Source: Streptomyces sp. NBC_00247 (GTDB lineage: Bacteria > Actinomycetota > Actinomycetes > Streptomycetales > Streptomycetaceae). Taken from it: a DNA stretch of 64,000 bases. Of this stretch, positions 46,585 through 56,056 are shown one piece after another. A program made the translations under genes and the position numbers. The stretch spans positions 3,740,001-3,804,000 of the forward strand of contig NZ_CP108093.1 of the NCBI RefSeq assembly GCF_036188265.1. Direction: 5' to 3'. The notes under the pieces were generated by a model. That model made no database searches. It was not told the origin of the DNA and saw nothing but the letters and a program-made list of their open reading frames with translations. Position 1 is the stretch's first letter, and every line of letters starts with the position of its first letter.

Positions 46585-47061
46585 TCACGCCCGCCCGGTC
46601 GGTTCCGGTACGCGCGCCTTCTCGGCTCGCCCGAGGGTGAACCACACCGCCTTGTGGCCGGGCAGCCGGTCGTCCAGCGACGTGGTGCCCCAGGCGAGCG
46701 CCAGGCTCTCCACGATCAACAGGCCGCGCCCACTTGGTCGGTCGGGCCCGGGGTGCCGGGCGGTGAGGGCCTGGACGGCGAGGGGGTCGTAGTCCGCGAC
46801 GGAGACGGTGACCCGCTTCCGGTTCACCGCCACATGTACTCGAACCAGTGACGAACTGGTGTGCCGGTACGCGTTGGTGACCAACTCCGTGACGCAGAGC
46901 CTCGCGTCGTCCACGAGTCCGACGCGCTGCTCCCGCCCCAGCAGCGACGCGACGAACTCCCTCGCGATGCGGGCGGCCGACGCGGTGTTCGGCAGCGTGA
47001 GCCGGTAGCGCTCGCCGCCGAGCGGGTCGGGCGGTGCGGGGATCGGGGTGGCGGTGGTCAT
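46585..47061 (-). CDS. anti-sigma-type ATP-binding protein (RsbW-like HATPase)
   Basis: A 158-residue GHKL ATPase: N box LCVTELVTNAYRHT, G1 VADYDP, G2 GRGLLIVESL. It is divergent from an XRE/DUF397 pair, mirroring the arrangement at 11.3-12.8 kb. In Streptomyces such ATPases, XRE regulators and DUF397 proteins are frequently grouped; their partners are mostly unknown. The ATG at 47061 is used. Confidence 0.86.
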   Translation of the reverse strand: MTTATPIPAPPDPLGGERYRLTLPNTASAARIAREFVASLLGREQRVGLVDDARLCVTELVTNAYRHTSSSLVRVHVAVNRKRVTVSVADYDPLAVQALTARHPGPDRPSGRGLLIVESLALAWGTTSLDDRLPGHKAVWFTLGRAEKARVPEPTGRA

Positions 47062-47311
47062 GTGCGTGCTCCCGTAGCGGTCGGGTGGATGGCGCCTGCA
47101 CCGGGAGGAGGCCGTGGCGATGGCCGTAATCTGGAGCGCCCTCAAGGCGTGTGTGTACGGCTGCACTTCGGGCTCTTCGACCTGATTGCCGGTGCTGTGA
47201 GGAGACACTAGCGCGCGGTCTCACTTGTGCACCCGCATCGGCTCATTAAGTGACCGAATGGATTACGGTGAGGCCGCCAACCAGACTGTGAGTCGACCAG
47301 AGGAGAGCGTG

Positions 47312-48163
47312 ATGCCACCGAGAAAGGCGCCCACGGCCCGGCAGTGCCGCGTGGGGATCGAGCTGCGCAAGATGCGTCAGCATGCGGGACTCGCCCTGGC
47401 CGAGGCTGCGACCTTGCTCGGTACGGACCGCACCGCCATCAGCAACACGGAATCCGGGCGCTTCGGGGTGAGTGCGGATCGGGTGCGAACGTGGGCCGGC
47501 GGCTACGGGTGCCCCGACTCGGCCTACGTGGAGGCCTTGGCCGCCATGGCGGAGGAGCGGGTCAAGGGCTGGTGGGAGGAGTACCGGGGTGAGTTCACCA
47601 GTGGAGCGTTGGATCTGGCGGAACTGGAGCATCACGCGGTCGGTATTCGGTCCATGCAGGTGATTTACCAGCCGGGACTGCTGCAGAACGAGGACTACGC
47701 CAACGCCGTGTTCGATCAGGCGGTGCCGCAGCTGATCCCGGCTCGTCGGCGTCGGCTGATTTCGCATCGATTGAGGCGCCGAGACGTCCTCGATCGGGTC
47801 GACGCGCCCGTGTGTACGTTCCTGATCCACGAAACCGCGCTCCGGATGGTGTTCGGTAACTCCCGGGTGGCTCGCGGGCAGCTCGATCATCTGCTCAGGG
47901 AGTCGGAGCGGGAGAACGTCGTGGTCAAGGTGGTTCCCTTCGCTGCGGGCGGCTTCCCGGAGACCGGCAGCGCGACGCAATATGTCTACGGCCCGGTCCC
48001 ACAGCTGGATACCGTGCAGATGGATACGGCGACCGGACCTGCATTCCTGGATGCCGAGACCCGCCTCGTCAACTATCGGGCCGCACTGGACCGGGTGGAG
48101 GAGCTGTCGCTCGGCCGAGGGGAGTCCAGGGACTTCATTCGAAAGGTCGCACAACAAGTGTGA
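47312..48163 (+). CDS. XRE-family regulator with DUF5753-type C-terminus
   Basis: A 283-residue paralogue of the regulator at 11293. The HTH is at residues about 13-68 (GIELRKMRQHAGLALAEAA, AISNTESGRFGVSADRVRTW), followed by WWEEYRGEFTSGALDLAELE and VKVVPFAAGGFPET of the DUF5753-type domain. AGGAGAGCG lies just before the ATG at 47312. The DUF397 gene follows after 13 nt. Confidence 0.9.
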   Translation: MPPRKAPTARQCRVGIELRKMRQHAGLALAEAATLLGTDRTAISNTESGRFGVSADRVRTWAGGYGCPDSAYVEALAAMAEERVKGWWEEYRGEFTSGALDLAELEHHAVGIRSMQVIYQPGLLQNEDYANAVFDQAVPQLIPARRRRLISHRLRRRDVLDRVDAPVCTFLIHETALRMVFGNSRVARGQLDHLLRESERENVVVKVVPFAAGGFPETGSATQYVYGPVPQLDTVQMDTATGPAFLDAETRLVNYRAALDRVEELSLGRGESRDFIRKVAQQV

Positions 48164-48176
48164 AGGCGTGAGAACC

Positions 48177-48371
48177 ATGGAAATTCAGTGGCGCAAGTCC
48201 TCCAAGTCGTCTGCCCCCGAGGGCAACAACTGCCTGGAGCTGGCCGAGTACGACGGTGAGATCCTGCTGCGTGAGAGCGACAACCCGGACGTGGTCGTCC
48301 GGACGACGCGCGTGAAACTCCGGGCCTTCCTGGGTGGCGTCAAGGAAGGCGAGTTCGACGACCTGGCGTGA
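48177..48371 (+). CDS. DUF397 protein
   Basis: A 64-residue protein with the DUF397 signature W-R-K-S-S at the start (MEIQWRKSSKSS), N-C-L-E, an acidic centre and a RESDNPD segment. DUF397 proteins are small partners of XRE/DUF5753 regulators, as in the WhiJ/BldB-associated sets. It is co-transcribed with the XRE gene. Confidence 0.92.
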   Translation: MEIQWRKSSKSSAPEGNNCLELAEYDGEILLRESDNPDVVVRTTRVKLRAFLGGVKEGEFDDLA

Positions 48372-48404
48372 GCGTCTCCGGTCTCACAGCGGTACGCGCT
48401 TCGG

Positions 48405-48434
48405 GCGGCCCTCACCGGCGCAGGTGAGGGCCGC
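48405..48434 (+). terminator. terminator of the XRE-DUF397 operon
   Basis: A perfect 12-bp stem (GCGGCCCTCACC / GGTGAGGGCCGC), 6-nt loop, followed by TTTCGATTTT, a rare T-rich tail in this genome. Confidence 0.93.
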
Positions 48435-48671
48435 TTTCGATTTTAGTACTACATGTATGGAGTCGTTGGGTTCACTCGTTAGACGTCAAACTCTTGATAC
48501 GGGAGTGCGTCAGGCGCTAGCTTCGTCACGCTCGACCGCCGCCCGTGCGGAGGTCAACTCCCGCAGCAACTGCGCCTGTTGGGGGAGATGGGCCCGTGCG
48601 CCCTCGCTCTGCGGCTCGTCACGCCGGCTGCGGGCGGGGGCGTTCTCGGCGCTGAACCAGGAGGCCACCCC

Positions 48672-49103
48672 GTGCACGACTCGCTCCCGCCGACCGCGAC
48701 GCCCCCGAACCTCTTCCGCTGCGAACGGGTCACCTACCACTCGGTCGAAGCCGATCGGATCGTGGACGCGGCGCACTGCACCACCGACACGCCTCTGGAA
48801 GCGATTCGTTGGGTCCAGGGGCAGGTGCGTGCCTTCGTCGCGCAACTCCCTCGCGGTGAAGCGGCGCAGGCCCGGCGCTGGGACGAGGGTGGCGGCTGCA
48901 TCGGGGCGCTCGCCGCGCTCCACCGGGGCGAGGCGTGCGGGTTCGCCCTCCGGCACGGGGACTTCTGGAGCGAGTGGAACTTACGCCCCTCGGGTGAAGC
49001 GGACGTGTTCTCCGACCGGGCCGAGGGTCTCGGGTCGCGGTGCCAGGGCATGGAGTTGTTCCTCCGGATGCCCGACGACTTCGGCCTCCCCGGCCAACCC
49101 TGA
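48672..49103 (+). CDS. hypothetical protein
   Basis: A 143-residue soluble protein with normal codon bias from the GTG at 48672. Segments such as LFRCERVTYHSVEADRIVDA and AIRWVQGQVRAFVAQLP suggest a mixed alpha/beta domain. I do not recognise a family. The upstream 200 nt read open in several frames, so the start is uncertain. Confidence 0.55.
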   Translation: MHDSLPPTATPPNLFRCERVTYHSVEADRIVDAAHCTTDTPLEAIRWVQGQVRAFVAQLPRGEAAQARRWDEGGGCIGALAALHRGEACGFALRHGDFWSEWNLRPSGEADVFSDRAEGLGSRCQGMELFLRMPDDFGLPGQP

Positions 49104-49459
49104 ACCACCGGGCTGCGGTTCGCCGCCCCGGGGCGAGTCAGGGGCGCGTCAACGTAACGGTCCGACCCGTCAGAGGTGCGTCAAGGCCGCACGTCCAGGG
49201 AGTCGGGCGTCCCTAACGTCGACCCGGGAGAGCCGGGAGCGAACCGATGGCACGGAGCCGACGTGGCCACGGCGCGGCTCTCCACGGGGCGGGGTGGTGC
49301 GCGCGACCCGGGACGTGTCCAGGACGCGTGGTGCCGCGCGGTCGCCCGGCTCGTCCACCCGGGCCGACCGGTGCCGGTGCGGGCCCGTCGCCTCCCCTCC
49401 CGGGACAGCGACGGCCGAACGCGCCGTCGCCCGCGACCAGACGAGAGTCAGGGACCCTG
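49104..49459. other. intergenic region before the eCIS-cargo-like gene
   Basis: A 356-nt gap. CCTAACGT near 49209-49216 could be a -10 box. An in-frame ATG at 49247 with GGGAGCG upstream would extend the next gene by 71 Arg/Pro-rich residues, and another frame shows high GC3 at 49263-49450, so a short unrecognised gene here cannot be excluded. Confidence 0.4.
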
Positions 49460-50332
49460 GTGCATTCGTACGAGACACCCTCCGAGAAATCCGATCGGAC
49501 CCCATCGCCGCGCCCGCCGCGCCACCGCGCCGGGCCGGGTACCGCACTCACCGCCACGACCGCCGCGTCGGTACTCGACCTCCAGCGACTGGCGGGCAAC
49601 GCCGCGGTGACCCGGATGCTGGGAGGGGGACACGAGCACGGCGCCGGATGCCACCACGGCACACCGGTGCAGCGGTCGTCGGTGCTCGACGTGCTCCGGA
49701 CACCCGGCACCCCGGTCCAGCGGGTTCCCGCGCGCGACGAGGAGGGCGGGGGAGCGCGAACAGGCGAGAACGAGTCGATGAAACGCCTGTACGAACTGGC
49801 CGCCAACGTGATTCCCGAGTCCGTTCCGCTCATCGTCCAGGGGATCGGCAACGCGATGGGGGACCAGGGCACCAAGGTCTATGCGAGCGGGGTCGCGCTG
49901 AACGGCGCCGTAGGGCTGAGCGAGATCGTCAGAGCGGGCCTCCGCCTCCGACAGGACCGGCGGCACGTTCCCAGCATGCTTCGCGTCGTGTTCGGCTTGC
50001 TGAACCTGGGCAGTGCGGCCACGTACGGAGTCAGCCAGCTCCTCGGAAAGGAAGCGAAGACCATCGCCTCCGCGACGGGTGCCATCGTGCAGGGCCTGTC
50101 CTACGTCGGCATCATCGTGACCCACACGCACATCGTCGTGGAGGACGCCGTGAAACTCGAGCGGTCCAGGGCGGAGGAAGCGGTTGGCATCTCCTCGGCC
50201 GTCTCCTCGCATTCGGGGCAGAACGTGCCACGCCGGAGAAGGGTCCCTTCCTCCGCCACGCCCCCGCGCCCCTCCGTGGCTCCGCAGCTTCCGATGCCGG
50301 ACTTCGGGGAGCCCGGCCTCGGCCTCGGCTGA
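49460..50332 (+). CDS. eCIS-cargo-like protein with hydrophobic C-terminal domain
   Basis: A 290-residue protein. Residues 39-55 read LDLQRLAGNAAVTRML, the L-Q-R-x-x-G-N-x-A-V motif found near the N-terminus of actinobacterial proteins linked to contractile injection systems and DUF4157. A H-E-H-G-A-G-C-H-H segment and two PVQR repeats follow, in the order typical of those proteins. The DUF4157 peptidase-like domain itself is absent. Instead residues about 110-230 form long hydrophobic helices (VPLIVQGIGNAMGDQGTK, VVFGLLNLGSAATYGV, AIVQGLSYVGIIVTHTHIVV). The tail is disordered and basic. Start at GTG 49460; ATG 49247 is an alternative. No injection-system genes are in the window. Confidence 0.7.
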   Translation: MHSYETPSEKSDRTPSPRPPRHRAGPGTALTATTAASVLDLQRLAGNAAVTRMLGGGHEHGAGCHHGTPVQRSSVLDVLRTPGTPVQRVPARDEEGGGARTGENESMKRLYELAANVIPESVPLIVQGIGNAMGDQGTKVYASGVALNGAVGLSEIVRAGLRLRQDRRHVPSMLRVVFGLLNLGSAATYGVSQLLGKEAKTIASATGAIVQGLSYVGIIVTHTHIVVEDAVKLERSRAEEAVGISSAVSSHSGQNVPRRRRVPSSATPPRPSVAPQLPMPDFGEPGLGLG

Positions 50333-50474
50333 CGCACTCGGGGCCGTCCGCTGATCCGGCGGGAACCCACTCACGCGTGAGCGCCGGAGAGGGCCTGGAG
50401 CCCCAGGAAGAACCGGGCCCCCTGGGGGCAATCGCTTCCGCGTGCCGCACGGCCGCCCCGCCGTCCCCCGCCCC

Positions 50475-51884
50475 TCAGCCGATCTCCGGCGGCGGCGTGG
50501 GCGCCCCCGGCAGCCGGACGACCGCCTCCGTGCCGTCGCCGTCCGCCGCCGGACGCAGGGACACCTCGCCGCCGGACTGCTGGACGGAGCGGGCGACGAT
50601 CGACAACCCGAGTCCGGAGCCGGGGAGTTGGCGCGCGGAGGGGGAGCGCCAGAAGCGGTCGAAGACGTGCGGGAGGTCGTCGGCGGGGATGCCGGGGCCG
50701 TGGTCGCGTACCTTCAACTCGCCCCGACTCAGGGTGACTTCGATGGTGCCGCGCGCCGGGCTGAACTTCACCGCGTTGTCCAGGATGTTGACGATCGCCC
50801 GCTGGAGCGCGGCCGGTTCGCCGCGTACGTACCAGGGGGCCAGTTCGGCGGTGATGGTCAGCTCGGGGCCGCGCAGCCGGGCGCGTTGCAGGGCGGTACG
50901 GGTGATGTCGTGCAGGCCCACCACCTCCAGCGGGCCGGGCTGGGCGGCGTCCGGGCGGGCGAGTTCCTGGAGGTCGCCGATGAGCGCGGCCAGCTCCGTC
51001 ATCTGCGCGGTGACCGACGCCATCAGGGCCTTCCGGTCGGCCGGCGGGATGGCCCGGCCGGTCTCCTCGCTGCGGGCCAGCAGCTCGATGTTGGTGCGGA
51101 GCGAGGTCAGCGGGGTGCGCAGCTCGTGCCCGGCGTCGGCGATCAGCTGGGACTGGCGGTCGCGGGAGGTCGCGAGCGATGCGGTCATCGAGTTGAAGGA
51201 GCGCGACAGCCGGGCGATCTCGTCCTCGCCCTCCACCGGGATGCGGACGGTCAGGTCCTCGGTGCGGGCGACGTGCTCGACGGCCAGGGTCAGTTCGTCC
51301 ACCGGGCGCAGCCCGGATCGCGCGATCCACATGCCGGCCGCCCCGGCGGCGACGACGCCGATCCCGGAGACGGCGAGGAGCAGCCAGGCGAGGGCGGAGA
51401 GCGGGTCCGTCACCTCGCTCATCGGGCGGCCGATGGTGACGGCGGTGTCGGTGGGGGGCTGGGTGAGCAGGTGGTAGGTGTAGACCCGCATCCGTACGCC
51501 GTTCTCGGCGGTCTCGGTGTGCAGGGCGTAGCGCTCCCGGCCTTCGGCCACCGCGATGTCGGCTTCGGTCACCGGGATCTCGGAGTCCTCGTCGATGGAG
51601 CAGACGGTGCCGCTCGAATCGATGACCTGGAAGGCGATCCCTCCCACAGCGGGCGTCATCTGCTGCTGCTGCTTGCCGCCGGCGCAGGAGTCGAGCAGGG
51701 GGCGCACGTCGCTCAGCCGGGAGCTGCGCAGCGAGTCGTCCATGCGGTGTTCCAGCTGCTGCTTGGTCACGAACCAGCAGGCCAAGGCGACCGCCGCCAC
51801 CGCGACGGCCACCGCGAGGGCGACCAGCAGCGCGAGGCGGGAGCGGAGGGGCAGGGTGCGGAGCCGGCGCACCAGGCGCCTCAC
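50475..51884 (-). CDS. sensor histidine kinase
   Basis: A 469-residue membrane kinase, MprB/CseC-like. Helix 1 is at about residues 18-40, an extracellular sensor of about 125 residues follows, then helix 2 ([20 protein letters not shown]), HAMP, the H box [13 protein letters not shown] with the phosphorylated His, the N box [13 protein letters not shown] and G boxes [11 protein letters not shown] and GSGLGLSIV. The response regulator gene overlaps its start by 4 nt. The adjacent HtrA-like protease suggests envelope stress sensing, by analogy with MprAB-PepD. Confidence 0.94.
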   Translation of the reverse strand: MRRLVRRLRTLPLRSRLALLVALAVAVAVAAVALACWFVTKQQLEHRMDDSLRSSRLSDVRPLLDSCAGGKQQQQMTPAVGGIAFQVIDSSGTVCSIDEDSEIPVTEADIAVAEGRERYALHTETAENGVRMRVYTYHLLTQPPTDTAVTIGRPMSEVTDPLSALAWLLLAVSGIGVVAAGAAGMWIARSGLRPVDELTLAVEHVARTEDLTVRIPVEGEDEIARLSRSFNSMTASLATSRDRQSQLIADAGHELRTPLTSLRTNIELLARSEETGRAIPPADRKALMASVTAQMTELAALIGDLQELARPDAAQPGPLEVVGLHDITRTALQRARLRGPELTITAELAPWYVRGEPAALQRAIVNILDNAVKFSPARGTIEVTLSRGELKVRDHGPGIPADDLPHVFDRFWRSPSARQLPGSGLGLSIVARSVQQSGGEVSLRPAADGDGTEAVVRLPGAPTPPPEIG

Positions 51885-52609
51885 CCCTCACCGCCGGAAC
51901 GCAGGGCGTACCCCACCCCGCGCACCGTGTGCACGAGGCGGGGTTCGCCGCCGGCCTCGGTCTTGCGGCGCAGGTACATCACGTACACGTCCAGGGAGTT
52001 GGAGCTCGGTTCGAAGTCGAAGCCCCAGACGGCCTTGAGGATCTGTTCGCGGGTGAGGACCTGGCGCGGGTGCGCGAGGAACATCTCCAGCAGGGTGAAC
52101 TCGGTACGGGTCAGCTCGACGGGGCGGCTGCCCCGGGTGACCTCGCGGGTGGCGAGGTCCATGCGCAGGTCGGCGAAGGAGAGCACGTCGTCGTCGGTGA
52201 TGTCGGCGCTCGCCGCCGCCGCGTAGGAGCTGCGGCGCAGCAGGGCGCGGATGCGGGCGAACAGCTCGTCCAGCTCGAAGGGCTTGACGAGGTAGTCGTC
52301 GGCGCCCGCGTCGAGGCCGGTGACCCTGTCCCCCACGGTGTCGCGGGCGGTGAGCATGAGGATGGGCGTGGTGGTCCCGGTGGCCCGGATGCGGCGTGCG
52401 GCGGTGAGGCCGTCCATCCGGGGCATCTGGATGTCCAGCACGATGAGGTCGGGGTGGTACGCCTCGGCCTTGGTCAGGGCGTCGTAGCCGTCGACCGCGA
52501 CCTCGGTGGCGTACCCCTCGAACGCGAGGCTCCGCTGGAGCGCCTCGCGTACGGCGGGTTCGTCGTCGACGATCAGGATGCGCTGCGGATCGTCTTCGGC
52601 GGGGCTCAT
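51881..52609 (-). CDS. OmpR-family response regulator
   Basis: A 242-residue regulator. The receiver has [10 protein letters not shown], phosphoacceptor Asp59 ([13 protein letters not shown]), the TARD motif and the K of [10 protein letters not shown] winged-helix domain with [20 protein letters not shown] and [12 protein letters not shown] follows. It is MprA-like and coupled to the kinase gene. The likely target is the protease gene downstream on the same strand. Confidence 0.95.
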   Translation of the reverse strand: MSPAEDDPQRILIVDDEPAVREALQRSLAFEGYATEVAVDGYDALTKAEAYHPDLIVLDIQMPRMDGLTAARRIRATGTTTPILMLTARDTVGDRVTGLDAGADDYLVKPFELDELFARIRALLRRSSYAAAASADITDDDVLSFADLRMDLATREVTRGSRPVELTRTEFTLLEMFLAHPRQVLTREQILKAVWGFDFEPSSNSLDVYVMYLRRKTEAGGEPRLVHTVRGVGYALRSGGEG

Positions 52610-52705
52610 CGCTCGGCGTCCTCTTCTCGTCTCGGCTGCGTGAAACAGCTGCGGATGGTCTCAGCCTCGCACGCCGGGCGGGCCGAACGGCGATTCAGCG
52701 GGTGG

Positions 52706-53914
52706 TCAGGAGCCGTCGCCGGAGCGCAGGGTCTCCAGGTCCGCCTTGACCGTGTTGACGGGGATGGCGAAGCCGAGGCCGACGCTTCCGGCGCTGGAGC
52801 TGCTGGTGCTGCTGGAGGAGCTGGGTGAGTACATCGCGGAGTTGATGCCGATGATCTGGCCGCTCATGTTGATCAGCGCGCCGCCGGAGTTGCCCGGGTT
52901 GAGCGAGGCGTCGGTCTGCAGGGCCTTGTAGGTGGTGGTGGAGGAGCCGGTGTCGCCGTTGAACTGCTGGCCGCCGAACTCGAACGGCCACTGCTGCTCG
53001 CCGCTGCCGCCCTGGCCCTCGCTGCCGTAGCCGCCGAAGCCGCCGGACCCGTCGGTGCTGCTCGAACCGCTGGAGTCGCTCTCCTCCTTCGCGACCGTGA
53101 CGTCCCGGTCCAGCGCGGAGATGATGCCGCTGGTGACGGTTCCGGTGAGGCCCTCCGGGGAGCCGATCGCCACGACCTGGTCGCCGACCGCGATGTTCGA
53201 GGAGTCGCCGAGGGTGGCCGTCTTCAGGCCGCTCGCGTTCTCCAGCTTGATGAGGGCCAGGTCCTTGTCCGCGTCGGTGCCGACCACGTCCGCGGTGTAG
53301 GTCTTGCCGGTGGAGAGAGTCACCTTGATCTGGGAGGCGCCGGTGATCACGTGGTTGTTGGTGACGATCTCGCCGTCCGAGGTGATGACCACGCCGGAGC
53401 CGGTGGAGTCGCCCGCGGTGGAGGTGGCGCCGATCTCGACGATCGCGGGGGAGACGGCCGCCGCGACCCCGGCGACGGTGCCCGCGCTGCCGGCCGAGAC
53501 GGTGGTGCCGCTGACGACGCTGCTCGCGCTGGTGCCGCCGGAGCCGTTGTCCGAGAGGTCGCCGACCAGGGCGGCGGTGCCGCCGCCGATCGCCGCCGCA
53601 GCGATGGCGACCGCCGCGAGCAGCGCGTAGGGCCGCTTCACCTTCCGCGCGGGCTCCTGGGGGAGCGGCGCGGGGGCGGGGTACCCGGCGTACTCGGGGA
53701 AGTCCGAGAAGCCGCCGCCGCCCGCGCCGCCCGGCCACACCGTGGTCTGCGGGTCAACGGCGACCGGCTGGGCCGGCTCGTACGCCGGGGGCGGCGGGTA
53801 CGCGCCGGCGGGGGCCGGCTGCTGCGGTGCGGGGTGCGACTCGGTGCCGTACGAGTCGTTGCCGTACGTGGGATACGTCGGGTACTCGCCGCTCGGGCGG
53901 GGGCTCTCAGTCAT
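52706..53914 (-). CDS. HtrA-like serine protease lacking a PDZ domain
   Basis: A 402-residue membrane-anchored trypsin-fold protease. Residues 1-90 are Pro/Tyr/Gly-rich and cytoplasmic, and a helix lies at 95-118. The protease has His188 (TNNHVITG), Asp218 (DKDLALIKL) and a Ser in PGNSGGALIN. A Ser/Gly-rich insertion (SDSSGSSSTDGSGGFGGYGS) lies before the Ser loop. The protein stops shortly after VNTVKADLETL, where a PDZ domain would begin in DegP/PepD proteins. The ATG at 53914 is used. Located just upstream of, and co-oriented with, the two-component system. Confidence 0.92.
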   Translation of the reverse strand: MTESPRPSGEYPTYPTYGNDSYGTESHPAPQQPAPAGAYPPPPAYEPAQPVAVDPQTTVWPGGAGGGGFSDFPEYAGYPAPAPLPQEPARKVKRPYALLAAVAIAAAAIGGGTAALVGDLSDNGSGGTSASSVVSGTTVSAGSAGTVAGVAAAVSPAIVEIGATSTAGDSTGSGVVITSDGEIVTNNHVITGASQIKVTLSTGKTYTADVVGTDADKDLALIKLENASGLKTATLGDSSNIAVGDQVVAIGSPEGLTGTVTSGIISALDRDVTVAKEESDSSGSSSTDGSGGFGGYGSEGQGGSGEQQWPFEFGGQQFNGDTGSSTTTYKALQTDASLNPGNSGGALINMSGQIIGINSAMYSPSSSSSTSSSSAGSVGLGFAIPVNTVKADLETLRSGDGS

Positions 53915-54226
53915 GAGGAAAGCGTGTCCGCGGAACATGAGAAGAGCCTGAGCCCCCGCTGAGAAGCCGGGCAGAACCTCGCGGCGCCCGTTCCCGCGGG
54001 CGGTCGCGGTCCCCCCGCCGGTTCACGGGCCCGGCCGGAGGGGCGTCGGACCGCTGGCGCCGGGGAGGGCCGTGGCGCTCACCCGCCCGGCGATTTCGTG
54101 TGCGTGACCGGGTACGGACGGCGTCGGGAAGGGGCGTTCGTCGGCGTCCCCCGCGAGCCGGGTCCGTGCCCGTGCCACGTAGGCTGCTGCCGTCCGGCCG
54201 ACGCGGGGGAGTGGGGGAGCGGGCCG
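53915..54226. other. divergent promoter region, protease and kinase genes
   Basis: A 312-nt divergent spacer. No gene or palindrome is convincing. GGGGGAGC precedes the kinase ATG. The protease promoter would lie near 53930-54000. Confidence 0.4.
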
Positions 54227-55858
54227 ATGAGCGGTACGAGGGATGTGTTCCAGCCCCTTCGGGCGCTGGATCCGCAGGTCGTCGGTGGTTACCGGCTCGT
54301 CGCCCGGCTGGGTGCCGGTGGCATGGGCCGGGTCTACCTCGCGTACACCCGGGGCGGGCGGCCGGTGGCGGTCAAGGTCGTACGGCCGGAGCTGGCGGAC
54401 GACCCCGGTTTCCAGCGGCGGTTCGCCCGGGAGATCAAGGCGGCCCAGCGGGTCCGCGGGGTGTACACCGCCGAGGTGATCGACGCCGACGTGCACGGTG
54501 AACCGCCGTGGCTGGCCACGTCGTACGTACCCGGGCCGTCCTTGTCACAGGCCGTGGCCCGGCACGGTCCGCTGTCGGTTCCCGCCGTGCTGTGGCTGAT
54601 GGCGGGGATGGCGGAGGCGCTGCGGGCCATCCACGCCGAGGGCATCGTGCACCGGGACCTGAAGCCGTCGAACGTGCTGCTGTCCGTCGACGGGCCGCGC
54701 GTCATCGATTTCGGCATCGCGACGGCGGCCGACGCGACCGCGTACACGGTCACCGGGCAGGCGGTGGGGACGCCCGCGTACATGGCTCCCGAGCAGGCCT
54801 CCGGGGGAGAGGTCACCGGAGCGGCCGACGTCTTCTCCCTCGCGCAGACCGCCGCGTTCGCGGCGTTGGGCGAGCCGCTCTACGGCGAGGGCCAGGGCGT
54901 CGACGTGCTGTACAGGATCGTGCACTCCGAGCCCGACCTCTCGTCGCTGCCCGAGTCCCTGCGCCCGCTCTTCGCCCGGTGCCTGTCCGCGGACCCGGCG
55001 GACCGGGCCACCCCGGACGAGGTCCTGGACTGGTGCCGGGGGCGGCTGGGGCCGGACGCGGACGGGGGCGGGGCGCCGGCCGTGTGGCGGCGGTTCAGCG
55101 AGCAGGACGTCGAACTTCCGCCGCCGCTGCCCGATCCCACTCCGGTGGGGACGCGACTGCAGCCACAGCCATGGACACGAGCGCAGCCGGTGCCACAGGC
55201 GCAGCCGCCGCGGTTCCCGTTCGGCCTGCCGGTCCCCCCGGCCGGGGCGGAACCCACGACGACGGCGAAGCGCGGCCGGCGCACCGCTCTGATATCGGCC
55301 GTGGCCCTGGCGGGGATCGCGGCGCTGCTCGCGCTGGTCGCCCCGCCGTTCATGGACCTGGTGCGCCAGAGCGTCCACCAGGTCGCCGCCCGCTCGTCGG
55401 ACTCCACCGGCACGGAGGTCCTGGGCGCCGGCGAAGGCGCGGCCGGCTCTCCGTCGTCCTCCGCCTCGTCCCGGAACCCGAAACCCCAGCCGTACCCCGC
55501 GGTCTACCTGGACGCGAAGACCTCGGCCAACCTCGACGACCCGACCGTCAAGGTGGTGGACGGCACCGGGGAACTCCGTTTCGGATGCGAGACGGCCGGT
55601 TGTGAACTGGAGAGCGACACGCTCGTGTTCCGGCAGATGGTCAACTTCCGGGACATCACCCTCGACGACTGCCGTTCGGCCGTGAAGGGCCGGAAGGATC
55701 ACCGCCTCTTCCTCGCCGGCACGGCGGACGGGAGCGAGATCTGCGTCAAGAGCGCCTCGGGGGACATCGGGCTGCTCGTGATCGGGATCAAGGCGACCGC
55801 GGTGCCGGAGGCCGGCTTCGTCCAGGCCGACATGACGATCTGGCGAGGAGCGGCGTAG
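54227..55858 (+). CDS. receptor-type Ser/Thr protein kinase
   Basis: A 543-residue PknB-like kinase. The kinase domain (about residues 20-285) has glycine loop LGAGGMGRVY, Lys50, catalytic HRDLKPSN (Asp144), DFGIA (Asp161) and the APEQ segment. A Pro/Gln-rich linker follows, then a membrane helix (about 355-378, TALISAVALAGIAALLALVA) and an extracellular domain of about 160 residues with two Cys pairs (LRFGCETAGCELE, DDCRSAVKG). There are no PASTA repeats, so the ligand is not peptidoglycan by that route. The ATG at 54227 follows a strong ribosome-binding site. Confidence 0.93.
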   Translation: MSGTRDVFQPLRALDPQVVGGYRLVARLGAGGMGRVYLAYTRGGRPVAVKVVRPELADDPGFQRRFAREIKAAQRVRGVYTAEVIDADVHGEPPWLATSYVPGPSLSQAVARHGPLSVPAVLWLMAGMAEALRAIHAEGIVHRDLKPSNVLLSVDGPRVIDFGIATAADATAYTVTGQAVGTPAYMAPEQASGGEVTGAADVFSLAQTAAFAALGEPLYGEGQGVDVLYRIVHSEPDLSSLPESLRPLFARCLSADPADRATPDEVLDWCRGRLGPDADGGGAPAVWRRFSEQDVELPPPLPDPTPVGTRLQPQPWTRAQPVPQAQPPRFPFGLPVPPAGAEPTTTAKRGRRTALISAVALAGIAALLALVAPPFMDLVRQSVHQVAARSSDSTGTEVLGAGEGAAGSPSSSASSRNPKPQPYPAVYLDAKTSANLDDPTVKVVDGTGELRFGCETAGCELESDTLVFRQMVNFRDITLDDCRSAVKGRKDHRLFLAGTADGSEICVKSASGDIGLLVIGIKATAVPEAGFVQADMTIWRGAA

Positions 55859-56056
55859 GCCGTCGTGCCGGCGGGCTGGGCCGCTCTTCCCGGCCCGCGA
55901 CGGAAGGAGCCGGCCCTGCCGGCGGGGTGAGCGTCGACCACTGCACCCGCCTCGGACAGGGCCGCCGTCCGGCTCCTGGCGGAGCTCACGGCAACGGGCT
56001 GACGGGACGCGGCGGGCGGCCGGGGCGACCGCGTCGGTCCGCGTTCCTGCGGCCCG

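Noticed and set aside
48510..48677. Short minus-strand frame ending in a helical segment (LLRELTSARAAVERDEASA)
   Set aside because: The C-terminus looks protein-like, but the frame overlaps the start of the plus-strand gene, has no ribosome-binding site and no recognised family.
49247..49459. ATG at 49247 as start of the eCIS-cargo-like gene
   Set aside because: It has a fair ribosome-binding site, but the added 71 residues are Arg/Pro-rich with poor codon bias, and the cargo motif sits at the usual distance from the GTG at 49460.
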